From: Beaufortia kweichowensis
Lineage: Eukaryota; Chordata; Actinopteri; Cypriniformes; Gastromyzontidae
Direction of reading: 5' to 3'
Length of the DNA: 64,000 nucleotides
Assembly (NCBI GenBank): GCA_019155185.1
Contig: CM032804.1
Coordinates: 12,930,992-12,994,991 of the forward strand
Part shown: positions 1-13,200 of the stretch, piece by piece
How the letters are laid out: every line of letters starts with the position of its first letter
Position numbering within the stretch: the stretch's first letter is position 1
Program-made: the position numbers and the translations under genes
Notes under the pieces: model-generated
What the model was told of the DNA's origin: nothing
The model's input: the letters and a program-made list of their open reading frames with translations, nothing else
The model's database searches: none

Positions 1-3000
1 AGGATCTTGGCTTCAGCTTCCTTATTTTTCATTTATTTTGTAAGCCAAAATGTTGGCTCGCAGAAAAAAGTGTGCATTTAAGTTTACTTTCAAAAAAGTC
101 AATAAATTCCTAAAGTCCTACACTACTGATATCAATCTGATATCACTGAAAATAAATAGATAATGAGTGAGGAGTGTTGGACTTGGCATTTAATCCTTCA
201 AGTCCGCGTGTTCGTTTATTCAGGAAGGAGGACTCAAAAATATCTTTAAAAGGATTTATTTTAACAATCAAAAGTATATTGAAGAATATCACACTTGAAG
301 AAAATATGCAGAGCTCTGGGTTCAATCTGTCCCTATCATTTACACAATCAAAGGAGTTCCCCCTCTCCACCTCTCCACCCTTCCGGTAGGCATCTTCTCA
401 TATTTGGTCACTGTTATCTTCTGCTTAGTCTGCTTAGTCTGCAAAGATAGATCTTGGTCTGCACAAATTCAGGGTTAAGAGTGACTTGGAGTGCTTAGGG
501 CACTTCGACCTAAGATAGCTAATTTCATATATGGTTATACCGGTCCTTCTCTTTCCTTGGTAAATTTCCACTGGCAAGCATATCATACAAGCACACAAGA
601 CTATGAATATATATATATACGAGCAAATAGTGATTAATATTGTTTTACTGATTAATGTTATTATAATGATTAATATCAACACCAGAATATATGAGAGTAA
701 ATAATGGTTATTAAAGACACAAGAATATACCAGAGTAGATAATGATTAATGTTGAACTCTGTGAAAGAAAGTTAAAACATTTATGAATACAAAATCCCTT
801 TAGGAGTAATCAGTGCCCTACATATTCACAAAGCATTATTGTTTTTTTATTATTGGGTGAGGCTTACATGATACAATATACAGTTTATGAGTCATTACGT
901 CTATGGAAAGTCCCCATAACACATGGAAACCCAACATACAAATACATTTGAAATACAAAACGCTATTCTCTAAAACCTGCTGTTTTAACTTATAATTCAG
1001 CTGATTATTTTTCTAGTTACTTGGTTTACAACATAATTTTACATTACAAATACTTTTTTTATTAAAATATGAATACTGGTTAAGGTTTTTCAGTTTTGAC
1101 AAAGTTGAAAATTGAAAGTTGTTAATAAAAACACTTTTTTTCAGTAGGACCACATTAATCGTCATATTTGAAATAATTGTCATATTTGAAATGTTTCTTA
1201 TTAACACTGCTATATAAGCGTTGTAATTATAAAAAATATTTTATTCAAAAAAATAAATGAAAGCTATTGTGGTTTACTTTTGCAATATAATATTAGTGCA
1301 ATATGAATATTTTTTATGTCCAAGTTCCTTCTCATGGCCTGTTGGCCTGGGGAATGAGACACCAATGTCTTTGAACTTGCAAAAAGAGGTGTTGCTGTGA
1401 CCCATTCACAGTCTTCTGTGTGTTTTCTCTGTCCATGTCACATACTCGCACGTGAGGTTCATGCCTAGAAACCGCTGACCTTTATTTCTATGCTTTTTTG
1501 TCACCCTAGTGTCAGGACTCTAACTTCCTCACATTGTTTACGGGTGAAAGGGTCAATCATTGTGCGCTGTGTTATTAGCAAATTTCACAACAGTGGAGCT
1601 GTTAATGGCATAACAATCATCCCCGCAGACGGCTCAACACACATCCCTGTATTGGGAGTATAAGTATTGTAGTACTTGTATGTTGTATGTATTGTATGTT
1701 ATGAATGAGTCACAACATTCAGTTAGAGTGAAAGTTTCCCGGTACTTTTTTCAGACAGCAATCTGACTGATATTACTCCATCAGTTGTGTGTTGGAATGT
1801 CTCTTTGTCTGAGATCCAGATGGCAGACGTTTGATATGAGTGAAATCTATTTGAGAAAACAATTCCCCCTCTATCTAGGCAGATAAAGGCAGATGTTTGC
1901 TTCAGAATAGTGCATGGTGTTGCACAACTGACTGTGGAAAAGTTAGATTAGATACGCAATTATTAATCCAGTTTTTCTTCCTTTGATCTGTGAAGCGGAG
2001 GGGGGGGGGGTTGGGTGTGAGGAAAGAAACCCTATGGGCATTATGACATCACTGAAACTAAATCAAAACACTTTTTATTATGTTTGCATGTGTAATAATA
2101 TATTTATATTTATATGCATTTTTCCACTGCAATCCTAATGCTTCTGAACAGACATGCAACTGATGAGTCAATACATTTTAATACCTCATTCATCAGCTCA
2201 TTACCTATTGGCATTCTGTTCTGTGATGCCCAAGCATGTTAAAACAGCACACGTTTATTTAAAACATGTACAGTTTCATTTCTGATTGTGTCTGTTGCTC
2301 TACTTCAGTAGTGTGTAGGGTGGTATGATTAATAATGTGATTGTTAATTTATAAATGTACACAAGTATACAAGTGTATATTGAATAAAAGTGTATAAAGC
2401 AAGTAATGTATAATGTATACAACAAATGTTTAAAACCTTGAAATTTAAATTTGTAAATCGTATTGGTTTTATGTATATAGTGTTAGGAGATTGGTTAGTT
2501 ATTTGGTTGTTTACTCTTTCCAGAATTAAACATGAAAAGAGTTTCATTAACTTTCAATCATAACTATGAATAATACATATTTTCATTTTCATATTGACAT
2601 GCTGTATTTTTTAATTCTTTAATGAATGATTGGTACATTTGGCGGTAAAATGTGCAAAAAGACTAACACAGCTACAACATTATAACCTGCATTTATGTTT
2701 ATAGATTAATATGATTTTTATTTAGTATATGAATTTATATATTACAGTATTGAGTATGTATCAGTGGTTACTTGGCCAACGGATTATACTTCCTTTGCAG
2801 GAAGTAGGGAAGTTTTCCTTACATTTCAGATGAAAGGAAATAACAGTTGGGAGAGTTGGGAAAGGAAGGCACAGAAGACAAAGGGTTCCTCCCAAAAAAT
2901 TCCATGAAAAGTGAAAGCAAAGACTAAGAAAGGCTTTACAAAGGTCAGAGCATGTAACTACTTGTTTTGAAGCTGGGATGAAATTCTCTTTGCTGTAGTG

Positions 3001-3108
3001 ATATATTACTGTCTGTGAGATCATAAGAGGGCAGACTGTGAGTTAGTCATGAACCATTGCATCTTCCTTTCAACACATCTCAGGATTTTTTGGATAAAGC
3101 TAAATACA
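1..3108. other. Intergenic, no gene recognised
   Basis: AT-rich sequence with no open reading frame that resembles a known protein and no convincing exon chain. It contains an interrupted G-run near 1998-2010, a short AT dinucleotide run near 609-620 and many poly(A)/poly(T) tracts. The last few hundred bases presumably hold the promoter and 5' UTR of the Ig-domain gene starting at 3109, but I see no clear TATA box. Confidence 0.6.
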
Positions 3109-4788
3109 ATGCGAGTCATTACAGCATATTTTATGATTCTTCTGAACTTAGTCAGCAGCACAGGTAAGAGATTTTAGAGATCGTCTGACCTTACGAAACT
3201 TTGTTGACCTTACGATTGTCTGACCTTACGAAGATTTTCTTGTTTATACTAAATATGCACTCTTTAGCGGTCTCAAACTTTAGAACTTCCTGTATGTTGT
3301 TACAAAGCATGCCTGTGAAAACCCAACTTAAGTCGTTTTTTGTGATTTATTGTTTTCTACATAAAATCATACTAAATAATGTTAAAAACATTCTGTGAAA
3401 AAATAATCTTGATATCTTTAACCGAGAAAGATTATGTCAAAGATTGAAATCATAGTGAAATTAATAGGTGAAATCAAACTCTGAATTAGTTTTTTAGACT
3501 TTAGCCTGGTTTTCACAGGCAGGGTCACAAATATATAAGGTTAAAAAATAATAAGAAAAGCAAATGCTAACAGTATTTTCTGATACATGCAGGTAGTATC
3601 GAGCTACAGGCTAATAAATACCAGATGATATACTGCAATGAGAAGGCAGTCTTACAATGCAACATCAGCTCATCAACACAGTTTAACGTTATTAAAATAT
3701 ACTGGAAAAAAGAAGGAGAAGGAAGTATTATATGTGATCCAACGTCAAACAACACCCTTCCAGGATTTACATGTAACTACACAAAGGAAATGTTAACATT
3801 GACTATTTTACATCCTAAACCAGCAAACATGGGCAAATACTTTTGCAGTATACAAACAAATTCTGGACATAATTCAAAGGAAATTAACGTGTCTTTAGGA
3901 GGTAAGTTCTTTAGTATTACAGTATTGTGTTGTTCTCTTTATCTACGTAGCAGTTCAAAGTCCTTCATTACTTGCATGAGTCATAATTCAGTCGTTTAAC
4001 ATAGGTCAGATTTTAAAGATTAACTGTTTATACGTGTCATTTTAGGGAAAGTATGAGGTGTGTCACTTTGTTTCCTTTACACATAGATAAATAAGAACTA
4101 AAACTAATACATGCAAATACAATGTATATGTAGCTCAAATGTCAAAATATTGTGCTAGAGTAGCAACACCAATTTCATTCAATAACAGCATCTTTTTATG
4201 AAAAGCAAAATAAATATGATCTCAAAATGTTGAAGTGACACAACTTCAGTCTAGTTTTGTGTCATGTGAAGGGTTAAATCATTTGGGAATATCTAAACAA
4301 TTTGCAACAATTTTCAAATTATATAAAAAATGTATAAAATTTGTTCTTGCATTTGACCAAGATAAAGAGGGCAAAACATTTTGACACATCTCATCTTCCT
4401 TATTTATTCAGGTGAATGCACTGGAGAATTCTCTCATCAGAGGCAGACCAAGCAATTGCTCTGTGCCTTTAATGGTGTTTACCCAAATGGCACAATAAAC
4501 TGGTTTCATGATAATAATGACACTTCCAAATCTAACATCACAATTCTGGAGAACACTGATGGAACATTTAACATCACAAGTGTCCTAAGGCTCCTAGACA
4601 TTAAACATAGGTATATTTGTTCACTGTGGTTGCTCAGAAATGGACAGTACGTTAAAAAACAAGAGTTTGAAGTGCCAGCTGACATGACTTCAAGACAACT
4701 TGGGAGAAGCAACACATTGCATTGCTCACCGTGGACACTTCTTCTTGCAGGTCTGGTGTTTTCATTAAGAACTGTTATGTTTTTATAG
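3109..4788 (+). CDS. B7-like two-Ig-domain surface glycoprotein (3 exons, 246 aa)
   Basis: Predicted exons are 3109-3163, 3593-3901 and 4412-4788. All junctions are GT-AG and phase 1, typical of Ig-superfamily genes, and the total is 741 nt. Exon 1 encodes a hydrophobic signal peptide (residues 1-18). Exon 2 encodes a V-like Ig domain with Cys41, Trp56 and Cys103 and the G-x-Y-x-C motif before the second cysteine; Cys33, Cys66 and Cys79 are extra. Exon 3 encodes a second Ig domain (Cys139, Trp152, Cys191) with a 'DGTFNITSVLRL' stretch typical of B7-family C-domains, then a hydrophobic C-terminus (about 229-246) that ends at the stop codon with no cytoplasmic tail. This could be a GPI-attachment signal or a tailless membrane anchor. 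About eight N-glycosylation sequons are visible. The likely role is an immune ligand or receptor at the cell surface. Which B7 member it matches (CD80/86-, VTCN1- or NCR3LG1-like) cannot be settled. Candidate poly(A) signals lie near 5346 and 5520. Confidence 0.75.
3300..3529 (-). mobile_element. Miniature inverted-repeat element, copy A (in intron 2 of the Ig gene)
   Basis: The ends carry related inverted arms ('CCTGTGAAAACCCAAC' on the left, 'CTGGTTTTCACAGGC' on the right). The interior matches the copies at 25910-26088 and 59583-59801 in inverse orientation. No coding capacity, so a non-autonomous DNA element. It lies upstream of Ig-gene exon 2. Confidence 0.6.
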
Positions 4789-7700
4789 TCTCTATTAGAT
4801 CCAAAAGTGAAAAATTAATCTAGAGAAATCTGTAAGATCTGTAAGATATTTTAATAATAATAGTGAATCAATGCTTTCTGTGTAATCATTTGTAAACCAG
4901 TGTTTATTCATTTGCCATTCTGAGCATGAGTCATATATTACAATAAGGAAATTATAGAGATTTAATGGACGTGGAATTTTTTCAAGGAAGCACTCGGCCT
5001 TTACTGCGCTATGTTCATAAAGCATGTTCGTGTTGTTTTTCTTTGCTTTGTTTTGTTCAGGTCTTTTTGTCTCCGAAGGGAGGTTTTTATGAATGCCATA
5101 GACTGGTACCTGAACAATACACATCTCTACCAGCACATTTTAAAGATCCTAATGTAAATTCCCTTTATACCCAATCATTTTTGACATTTTCGACATTTAA
5201 TTTAAGACAAATTCAGTTTATCCATATAGATACGCGCACACTATATAAACTGTACTTCATTTTTGAGAGTATGTGAAACAGAATACTGTATAAAATGACA
5301 AATACTCTACCTATTTAACTTCAAAAATGTGAACTTTAAATATGCAATAAAAAATAAAGTGTAATATGAGATTCAGTATTTCTCCTTTTTATTCTAGTAA
5401 AAAATGAAACAAATTATGCTGACAGATCATGGTTAACATTTCTGTGTATCTGTCGGTATATGCATGTTATGTAGTTATGTAGCGTTATATATTTCCCTGA
5501 TGGAGAATATGTGTGTAAACAATAAAGCTCTTTGCAATAGACTTGCTGCTGCCGCTGGTTGATTAACGTCCCCTGGTGGGTGTTACATCTTACTAAATGC
5601 AATTTTCTCATTTTTAATAGCTCCTTATTTTCAATACTGAAAGGTTGGGGAGGGTAACAGGCGAAAAATAAATGATAGTACATTACTGGATATGTTTTAT
5701 AAAATAATGGGTTATTTTTAAACACATGGTTGGGTCAAAAAGGCAAAAACCCAACCACTGGGGGCAAATTAACATAGAAAATGTCCAAAATATAATGTAT
5801 AATGTCAAAAAACGTTTTCATATACTTATATATTTCTTGTTCTTCTCACACCCACAAGGTGTCACCCAACACCAGCCAAAGGCTCTCATTTAGTCTCCGT
5901 CACCTCATTTTACATTTGACATTAAGTGGAGACCCAACACAATTCATCCATATTACCTTTGTCAACTCTTAAAATACACACAGTTATTAACAAACACATC
6001 ATCAAATATGGGTCATGTTTTCCATTACTTTGCAAGGTTTTCTTTGTGGGTTTTGAGAATGAGGTCATGCCACACATGATCATTTCCATGTTGCTGTTTG
6101 TCAAATAAAGCAAACCAAATCAATATTTTTGCTATCTTTGCTATCTGCACAATTATATGGTTAGATACATTTTATTATGTGCATTTACCATTATTTTCTC
6201 TATCCTGTTTGTTTCAGAACTACTCACTCACTAGTTAAAACTGAAACAAACACACTGATAAAAAAATACCTTGAACTGTAATGATTCTTTCTGCCAAATG
6301 TATTAATGCAAGAAAATGTAACTACTATAACCCTTCAAATACATGTTACAATTCAGGATAGCTATGAAAGTGTGAGAAATGCTCATGAGAAAAGTAAAAA
6401 AAAATAACACATTTCCATATGTAGCAATAAGGTACAACTACTAGCAATAAAACACAACTATTGACCAATCTGGAAATAAAAAAGATCTGGAAATAACCAT
6501 TTTATAAGGTTTTGTGTGTCCTCTTCTCAAAGCTGCTACTCTATATTTTCCTGCCGAATCTACACAGACGATCTCATCACACCATATTGATTTCAGGTCA
6601 AGTGTGAATGATCCTTATATTGTAATGATCATTCTTTTGGACACACAATAGGGTTTAACAGAGCAGATAGATTCTGCAGCAGGTGGTGTATATTCATGAA
6701 GTAGTGTTTGCATGTATAGATCACAGATGGCGCAAGATGAGATTATATCAAGAGATGATTCATGTCAAGGCAGTCTTGAGTCTAAATCCACTAAGAGTGC
6801 GTGTCTGATTGTTATTTCAAATATTAATGAGACAGAAAACATAATGATAGCCTGAAATGAAACCCACAGACATAGTAAACAGCATTATAATCTTATAGAA
6901 TAAAAATGAGGATAACTGAAACAAAAATCTGTATATACTGTATGAATACACTTAAAGTAAACTGATGTTGTCTCAAGGATGTTTTGCTGGAAAACATAAT
7001 AGACATCACTTAGAAAGATCATTTTTTGCTGCGCATCTTTTGGGGATGTATGATAGCTGACGGTTTTCATTCAAAGCAAAGGGATGGTGTGATTGTCCTC
7101 GTTCACGCCATAAATGAAAGTGTGTCAATTATGTGGCACATAAGGGCATATAAAATTGATTCTCAACATTCTCTGACAGCCTCCATGTTAGTAGGTTAGA
7201 GGGTTAGCTCGCACTGCAATGGTTTTAATGATTGATTCTAAAGGGCTCTCAAACCCTACTATCACGCACACACACACACCTGAGCGTCTGCCCGCTGAGC
7301 TGCTGTTGCCATGGTGAGCTCAGGTTTGACAATGCTGCTGGATCACAAGGAAACATTTCTGAATGCCTGCTACACAACCACAGCTGATTAGCTCTAGTTA
7401 TTTTATTCTTTCCAAATGGACTCAAATTAGTCAAAGACAGGTTTGAAAAAGACCACTGAAATCTGGAAGGCAGTAGTCTACTAAGGCAAACAATATACTT
7501 TAGATGGACAGACGGACTGACGTGACTATTTTTGCTTTCTTTTCATTTGTTTACAAAGAGGATAAATTCTCGCATTTGAGAACAGCGGATGCTTTTCATC
7601 AGTTTCCGAATACCACACCATCAGTGTTGCTATTCTAGACTCACCACATCATCTGTTACACTAATGATCAACACCTGCTCTTCATGTCTCATGCCTGTCT

Positions 7701-10109
7701 CATGCATGTTACACATATATTCAGCCCGAAGACATCATAAAGTTTTACTTGCTGAACAGAAACAATACACACTAATGCTCCGAAATCTAAAAGCGGAGGA
7801 AAAAACAAGTTGGTTCATTTCAGTGGTTTTTATTCTCTAAGCAAATGTTTCTCTCATTTATGTTTTGTACTTCTGTAGAATACTGTTCTATATTCATTCA
7901 AGCAAACGTGTCTCATCTCAGTATTACTACAGAGAATAAATACAGCACGTAATGCCTTAACCAACACACATTTTAAAGACATTTAGCCCACTTTTAACTT
8001 TATTCGTAATGTTTTAGGTGATGAGTTGCCTGTGTTTATATTGAGCAAGGTAAATAAATAGATGAAAAGCTATTATGCTGCATTTACCGTCTTGCATAAA
8101 GTGGTAAAAGTCAACAGTGCTGGAAATGCCCATTAAGTATAGTGTTTATCTATCTCTGTTTTACTATCTGTCCTCCTCACTGCAGTTATATAACTAGCAA
8201 GATATGTTGTGGATAAAATATGTCATCAAATGAATGTATTTCAGCTGTATAACATCAGTAATGGCTTCATCAGGTCATAGAAGCAATAGTTATGTAAGTA
8301 ATCGAGAGTCACGTTTTCTCTTTGCGGTTGACTCAATTATTATTCATGTTGTTTATTATAAAAGAATAAAAGCATAAGAAAATGAAAAATACTTTTTTAA
8401 TTTATTGTGTAACCATGGATGCTGGAGCGAAAGGTTCAGTTGTTTTGACTTAATTTGGAGTAAATAAAATGCATTCATGTAGATTTTAGTCGTGATCGGT
8501 TTCACAAAGCATAGTTCTTTGATAAAAGGATTTCTGTTTTAAGATGAGATCTTTAATGTGAAGCATCAAGATCAGACCATTAGGATATAAAAGCCCTATA
8601 GAAATGCGTCCATTTCCAAATGTCTAATGTTTCTGTTTTACTGAATTGTATTAGCAGAAACTCATGACCTCTGCACAATCATGGCCAACATTTAAAAGGG
8701 ATTTCTCTGAATCTCTAAATGTGTGGTCACATGTATTTATGGTAGATCCTTATTACACAGTTCTAAAACAGCATCTGTGTATTTGTCTGTGGATTTTTAT
8801 GGTTTTATAATGTCCTGTATTATAGAAGTGAATGTAAGAGCAAGGGGAACCAGTTCAAATTTTCACATCAAATTTTTAATAAAAATATATTTTTTTAAAT
8901 AAAAATATCTAAAAATATCTTTTAAATTACATTTTATTTAAAAAGTGGCTCTAACTTGAGAATGTTATATCATTTTAACTTCATCATAGTACATTTACAG
9001 CATTCCTACAAATATGTTCGCATGGGCTGTATGGTGATATGTATGTTATGGTGTGTCTTGCAAAAGAATCACATGCAATAAAACATTACCCACATTTTTG
9101 TCCATTTGCTATTAACTTTCAGACCATGTGTATCATGTTACGTATAAATCCATAGGCACAAACACACCAATGAAATGAACTACTCACTCATTTAAAAACC
9201 AAAAACCTGGATAAAGAATTTCTAACACAATCACAATAATACAATAACTAACAAATGTAAAAGAGAACAAACCAAAACTCAAACTGGGATATTAATACAA
9301 AGGTGACACTTAATGAAACACAGGTGCACGGAGATAATCAGTAACTAATGAAACAGAATTAAGAAAGTCTAATTCAACAAGAAATGAAACCTGCTTCACA
9401 AAAAATACAGCGACAGGAACAAAATGAAGATCAAACTGAGCATAAACATGACACCATGTAGTAAAAAATATCTTTCTTTTTCTTGTCAAATCTTGTATGT
9501 CAAATATTGTGACTACGTGTTTATATTTTGTTGAGTATGTCAGTATTAAGTCATCTGAAGGATTTTCTGCAAATAAAATGTATAACTGACCAATATAGAC
9601 CAGAAAAATAATAAATCAAAGAGCTTTTTTTCTCTAAATTACTTTCTATCAAAGCCTTTACTGTATGTGCCTGAGTAATATATTTATACTTTTATCTAGA
9701 AAATACTTTTATATTTTATGTCTATACTTTTTTATCGTGCATTTATCTGTACACCAATCCCAACAATGTGCTAGAAATATTTCATATGTGTTGTAACAAG
9801 AAATGGTCTGTCTCTGCAGATATTTGGTTCAGGTCAGTCCAGTTTAAGATTATTTATAGAAGTGTCCACCATCAGTACAATGCCTTCCAAATACATAACA
9901 ACATTACTCATTCCAGATACTCTCAAGCTAAATTAATAACCACTCAAATTAAGAATTTAACACTAAAACTTATACAAACTAATATATCATATATAAGATT
10001 ATATATATGATTAAACCAAAATGTGTTATTGTGTCTTGGCTGACAGTCCAGTCTAAAGTCAGTATTTAATGTCTAGTAATTTACTCATGTGGCAAGCCAT
10101 GTAATAAGT

Positions 10110-10222
10110 GGGATAATGTACAGATCACAAAATAAACCCTTTTAAAGTCCTTTGCTTTGTGTTGGGGTTCTGATCGCTCTGGGTTTATTTTGTGATGACA
10201 TCTGACTGTCTGTACATTATCC
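10110..10222. repeat. Palindromic interspersed repeat
   Basis: Two pairs of inverted arms are nested. 'GGATAATGTACAG' (10111-10123) is the reverse complement of 'CTGTACATTATCC' (10210-10222). Inside these, 'ATCACAAAATAAACCC' (10124-10139) is the reverse complement of 10181-10196. This fits a small foldback or MITE-type element; the family is not identified. Confidence 0.6.
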
Positions 10223-13200
10223 TATCCTTTGCCTAAAAATACAATAGGCAAAAAATAATTTTGATAGATTTAATCAATCTAAAATAAAGTTTTGTATATT
10301 TGACAGTATACCATACATAACAATAGTAGTCTTATTTAATGTTGAGTGAATAGATGTATATATTTTTGGTCTAAAGTGACCTAAGGTTCTTCCCTTTTTA
10401 AATAAGTATTTCCCTGTTTGATCAAACAGTCAATGAGAGCAAATGATTTTAGTGCCTAACAGAGAAACCGAAATGCTATGAAAAATTATTTCAACGATAA
10501 AGAGCGATCTTTGTCCTTGTGTTTGCCTAATGATTCCTGTTTTGCTTTTTTAGCAAGTGGCAAAGTGGGTTGATCTTTATCTGCCGTTAGTTATACGGCA
10601 AAAATAAGTCCGTGTTTATTTACTGTATCTATATTTAGAGTCATACATAGCTGGTCATTAACGTATTGAACGGTGCACAGCTGGGTCATCCACCGATACA
10701 CTTCAATTGACAAGGCCACTTGCCACCTTCATGCATTTATTTAGTGCCATGATGTGGATTTTAAATGAATCATGTGACCCTTTATTTGTTAACGTCATTG
10801 CTTGCATTGTAGCCCATTACTACGGCACATTAAACCAGCAAACAAATCATGCGTGCTCCAACCCAAACACAGAGCCAGGATGGTTGACTACACTGTGTTG
10901 ACAGTGACGCAAAGCTAAAACATTGGAGGTCAGGAGTTTGTTATGGTGCCATTAGCCCACAATGTGTGCAGGTTTATCTTGTGGTTTGTGTTTGGGTGAC
11001 ATGAGGGAGGAAATGATCTTATGATCTATTAATGTATTTATCTCTAAAAAAACAAATATTCCCCTTTAATACACGTACAAATACAAAAAGCATTCAAATC
11101 TCTCTGGATATCAAAACATAAATTATTTAGTGATTTTGAGTATTAAAACTGATATTTGATAGCATATTTTGGTCTCTTGAAAAGTCTCAACATGGACTGA
11201 GACATTGTTGAGACATTCACTAAAAGTTATGCAAGATTACTGTATTCTTTATCTGATGGTATGAATCTGAGAAGGACAGAAGTTAACATATAGAAAATGT
11301 TAAATTGGAATATATAAGCGCATAAGACATTTAACAAGAAAATGTGTAGGGACTATATTTCACGTAGGCAAAGCTGGTGTCAAGTCATTTGGCAGAGCAA
11401 GTTATTGCATTTTATTGAAAGATTAGACAGACAAACATGGGATCATTTGCACAAATGAAAGATTTGCACTGCTGAATGCACAGTAAGACCAGGAATAAAA
11501 ACGTAAAGCATGGAATTTACATGGATGATTTTTTTCCTATAGCTCATCTTGCGTTAGCAGCACAAAAGGTCATGGGTATAGTATTTTAGTATTTTATTTG
11601 AAGTATTTTTGTTTTTGTTTTGACAGCTCCACCTTGCTTCTTGGAGAGTTCTCCTAAATGATGAGATTTTGCCAGTGTGTGAGGGATTACATATAATCTC
11701 AGCTGCTTGCTGAGTCTTGAGATCTGAAGGTCCCGAAGGGAAAGAAGCCAATAAATTGCAGCGATGCCATTAAAAAATCCTTTTTGGTTCCCAAAGTACA
11801 TTTCAGGCAAAGGTTGTTATTTTCTGTAGAACCATTTTATAATGCAAAGAACGTTTTGTGCAACAAAATGTTTCTATGATTGCTATGAAAGATTCTTTAT
11901 AGAACCATAAAGCCCAACAAATAACCTTTCAAGAATCTTTATGCTAATAGGAGGAATTGCAAGAAGGAACAAATAAAATTGATTTGAAGAAGATTATTCT
12001 CAGGAGATCCATTGTGTTCTCTGTGTATCATTTTCCATTTACTTACTACTGAACTAATTAAGATGAAGTCACATAATTGAATAGATTTAAGTTTGTTTCG
12101 ATTGTAATGTAAAAAACATGAATGTTATATTTTAATCATCATTCTGAGAGTTCTGGCTTGTTGTATGTAATTCTATACTGCATACTCTTGTGTTGTTATT
12201 TCTGTCTTGTAGTTGTAGTCTTGCTGTTGTGATGGACCCTCAGGACCACAGTCGTGAGGAGAAGTAAACACAGTCATTAGGGTTCTACAGCGGGCCGTAG
12301 GCCAAATGTGTCTGAAGAGATGCCCTCATCAACACAAATCAAAGAGAGCACACATCATAATGTGTACCTTAGGTCTGCGTGACACACTACTGTTCATGTC
12401 AAACCAATGTTTGCTTTATATGAAGACTGAGAGATTACCAGAGCGAACAAGAGTATAATACTGAAAGTAAAAGTGTGCTGTAGGGAACTAGTTTAAGGCA
12501 ACATGAAATCAATCATAATCACATTTACTGTAAATAAAAGAATGCAGTAGGTTGTGTAAAAAAAAGTGTAAAAATCACTTGACCAGCGACAGTGTGATAA
12601 CATCTCATGGATATTCATGTGGTAGAAACAGAGATCAAATTGGCAGCTCTTACAGTGAAACGCTGTGTACTCTCTTGAGTTGGGAGAAGAATCAATTCAC
12701 GAGTTTAATTGGTATTCCTGAAGCATTCAGCTGCTCTGAGATGATCTCATCCATACATCTGCAGGCTGTGTACTCAAACCTCACCAGATCTCCACTGCTA
12801 ATAGCGTTCCTTCAAAGATTGCAAACTAGTAAGCATCCAGCCTGGAAAATTGTAAACCTGGAACTTCTACACTCATGTTTAATTCATGCAACATTCATCC
12901 AGCAACTAGTTACTGCATGAACTTAACATTTACATTAATTCCTTTTTGATTACATTTATACCCTCAGGTCTTTTCCAATGTAGCTTCAAAATGTGAGCTA
13001 TTACATTGTTAACAAGACAACTAGATAAGGATGCAATTCTTGGGCGAAGAAACCATTAAAACAATACCGTACATTTCAGCATCATTGTGCATGCATCAAA
13101 TTAACAACTCAGATGCATGCGCAGGTACATACAATGTTTAGATATGATGAGAAGATTTTGACAGAGCTTCAGCTTTTAGTTTTAAACAACACAATTGTTT

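Noticed and set aside
12552..12920. 122-codon plus-strand frame in the gene desert
   Set aside because: No recognisable domain, no exon context, ordinary composition; likely chance.
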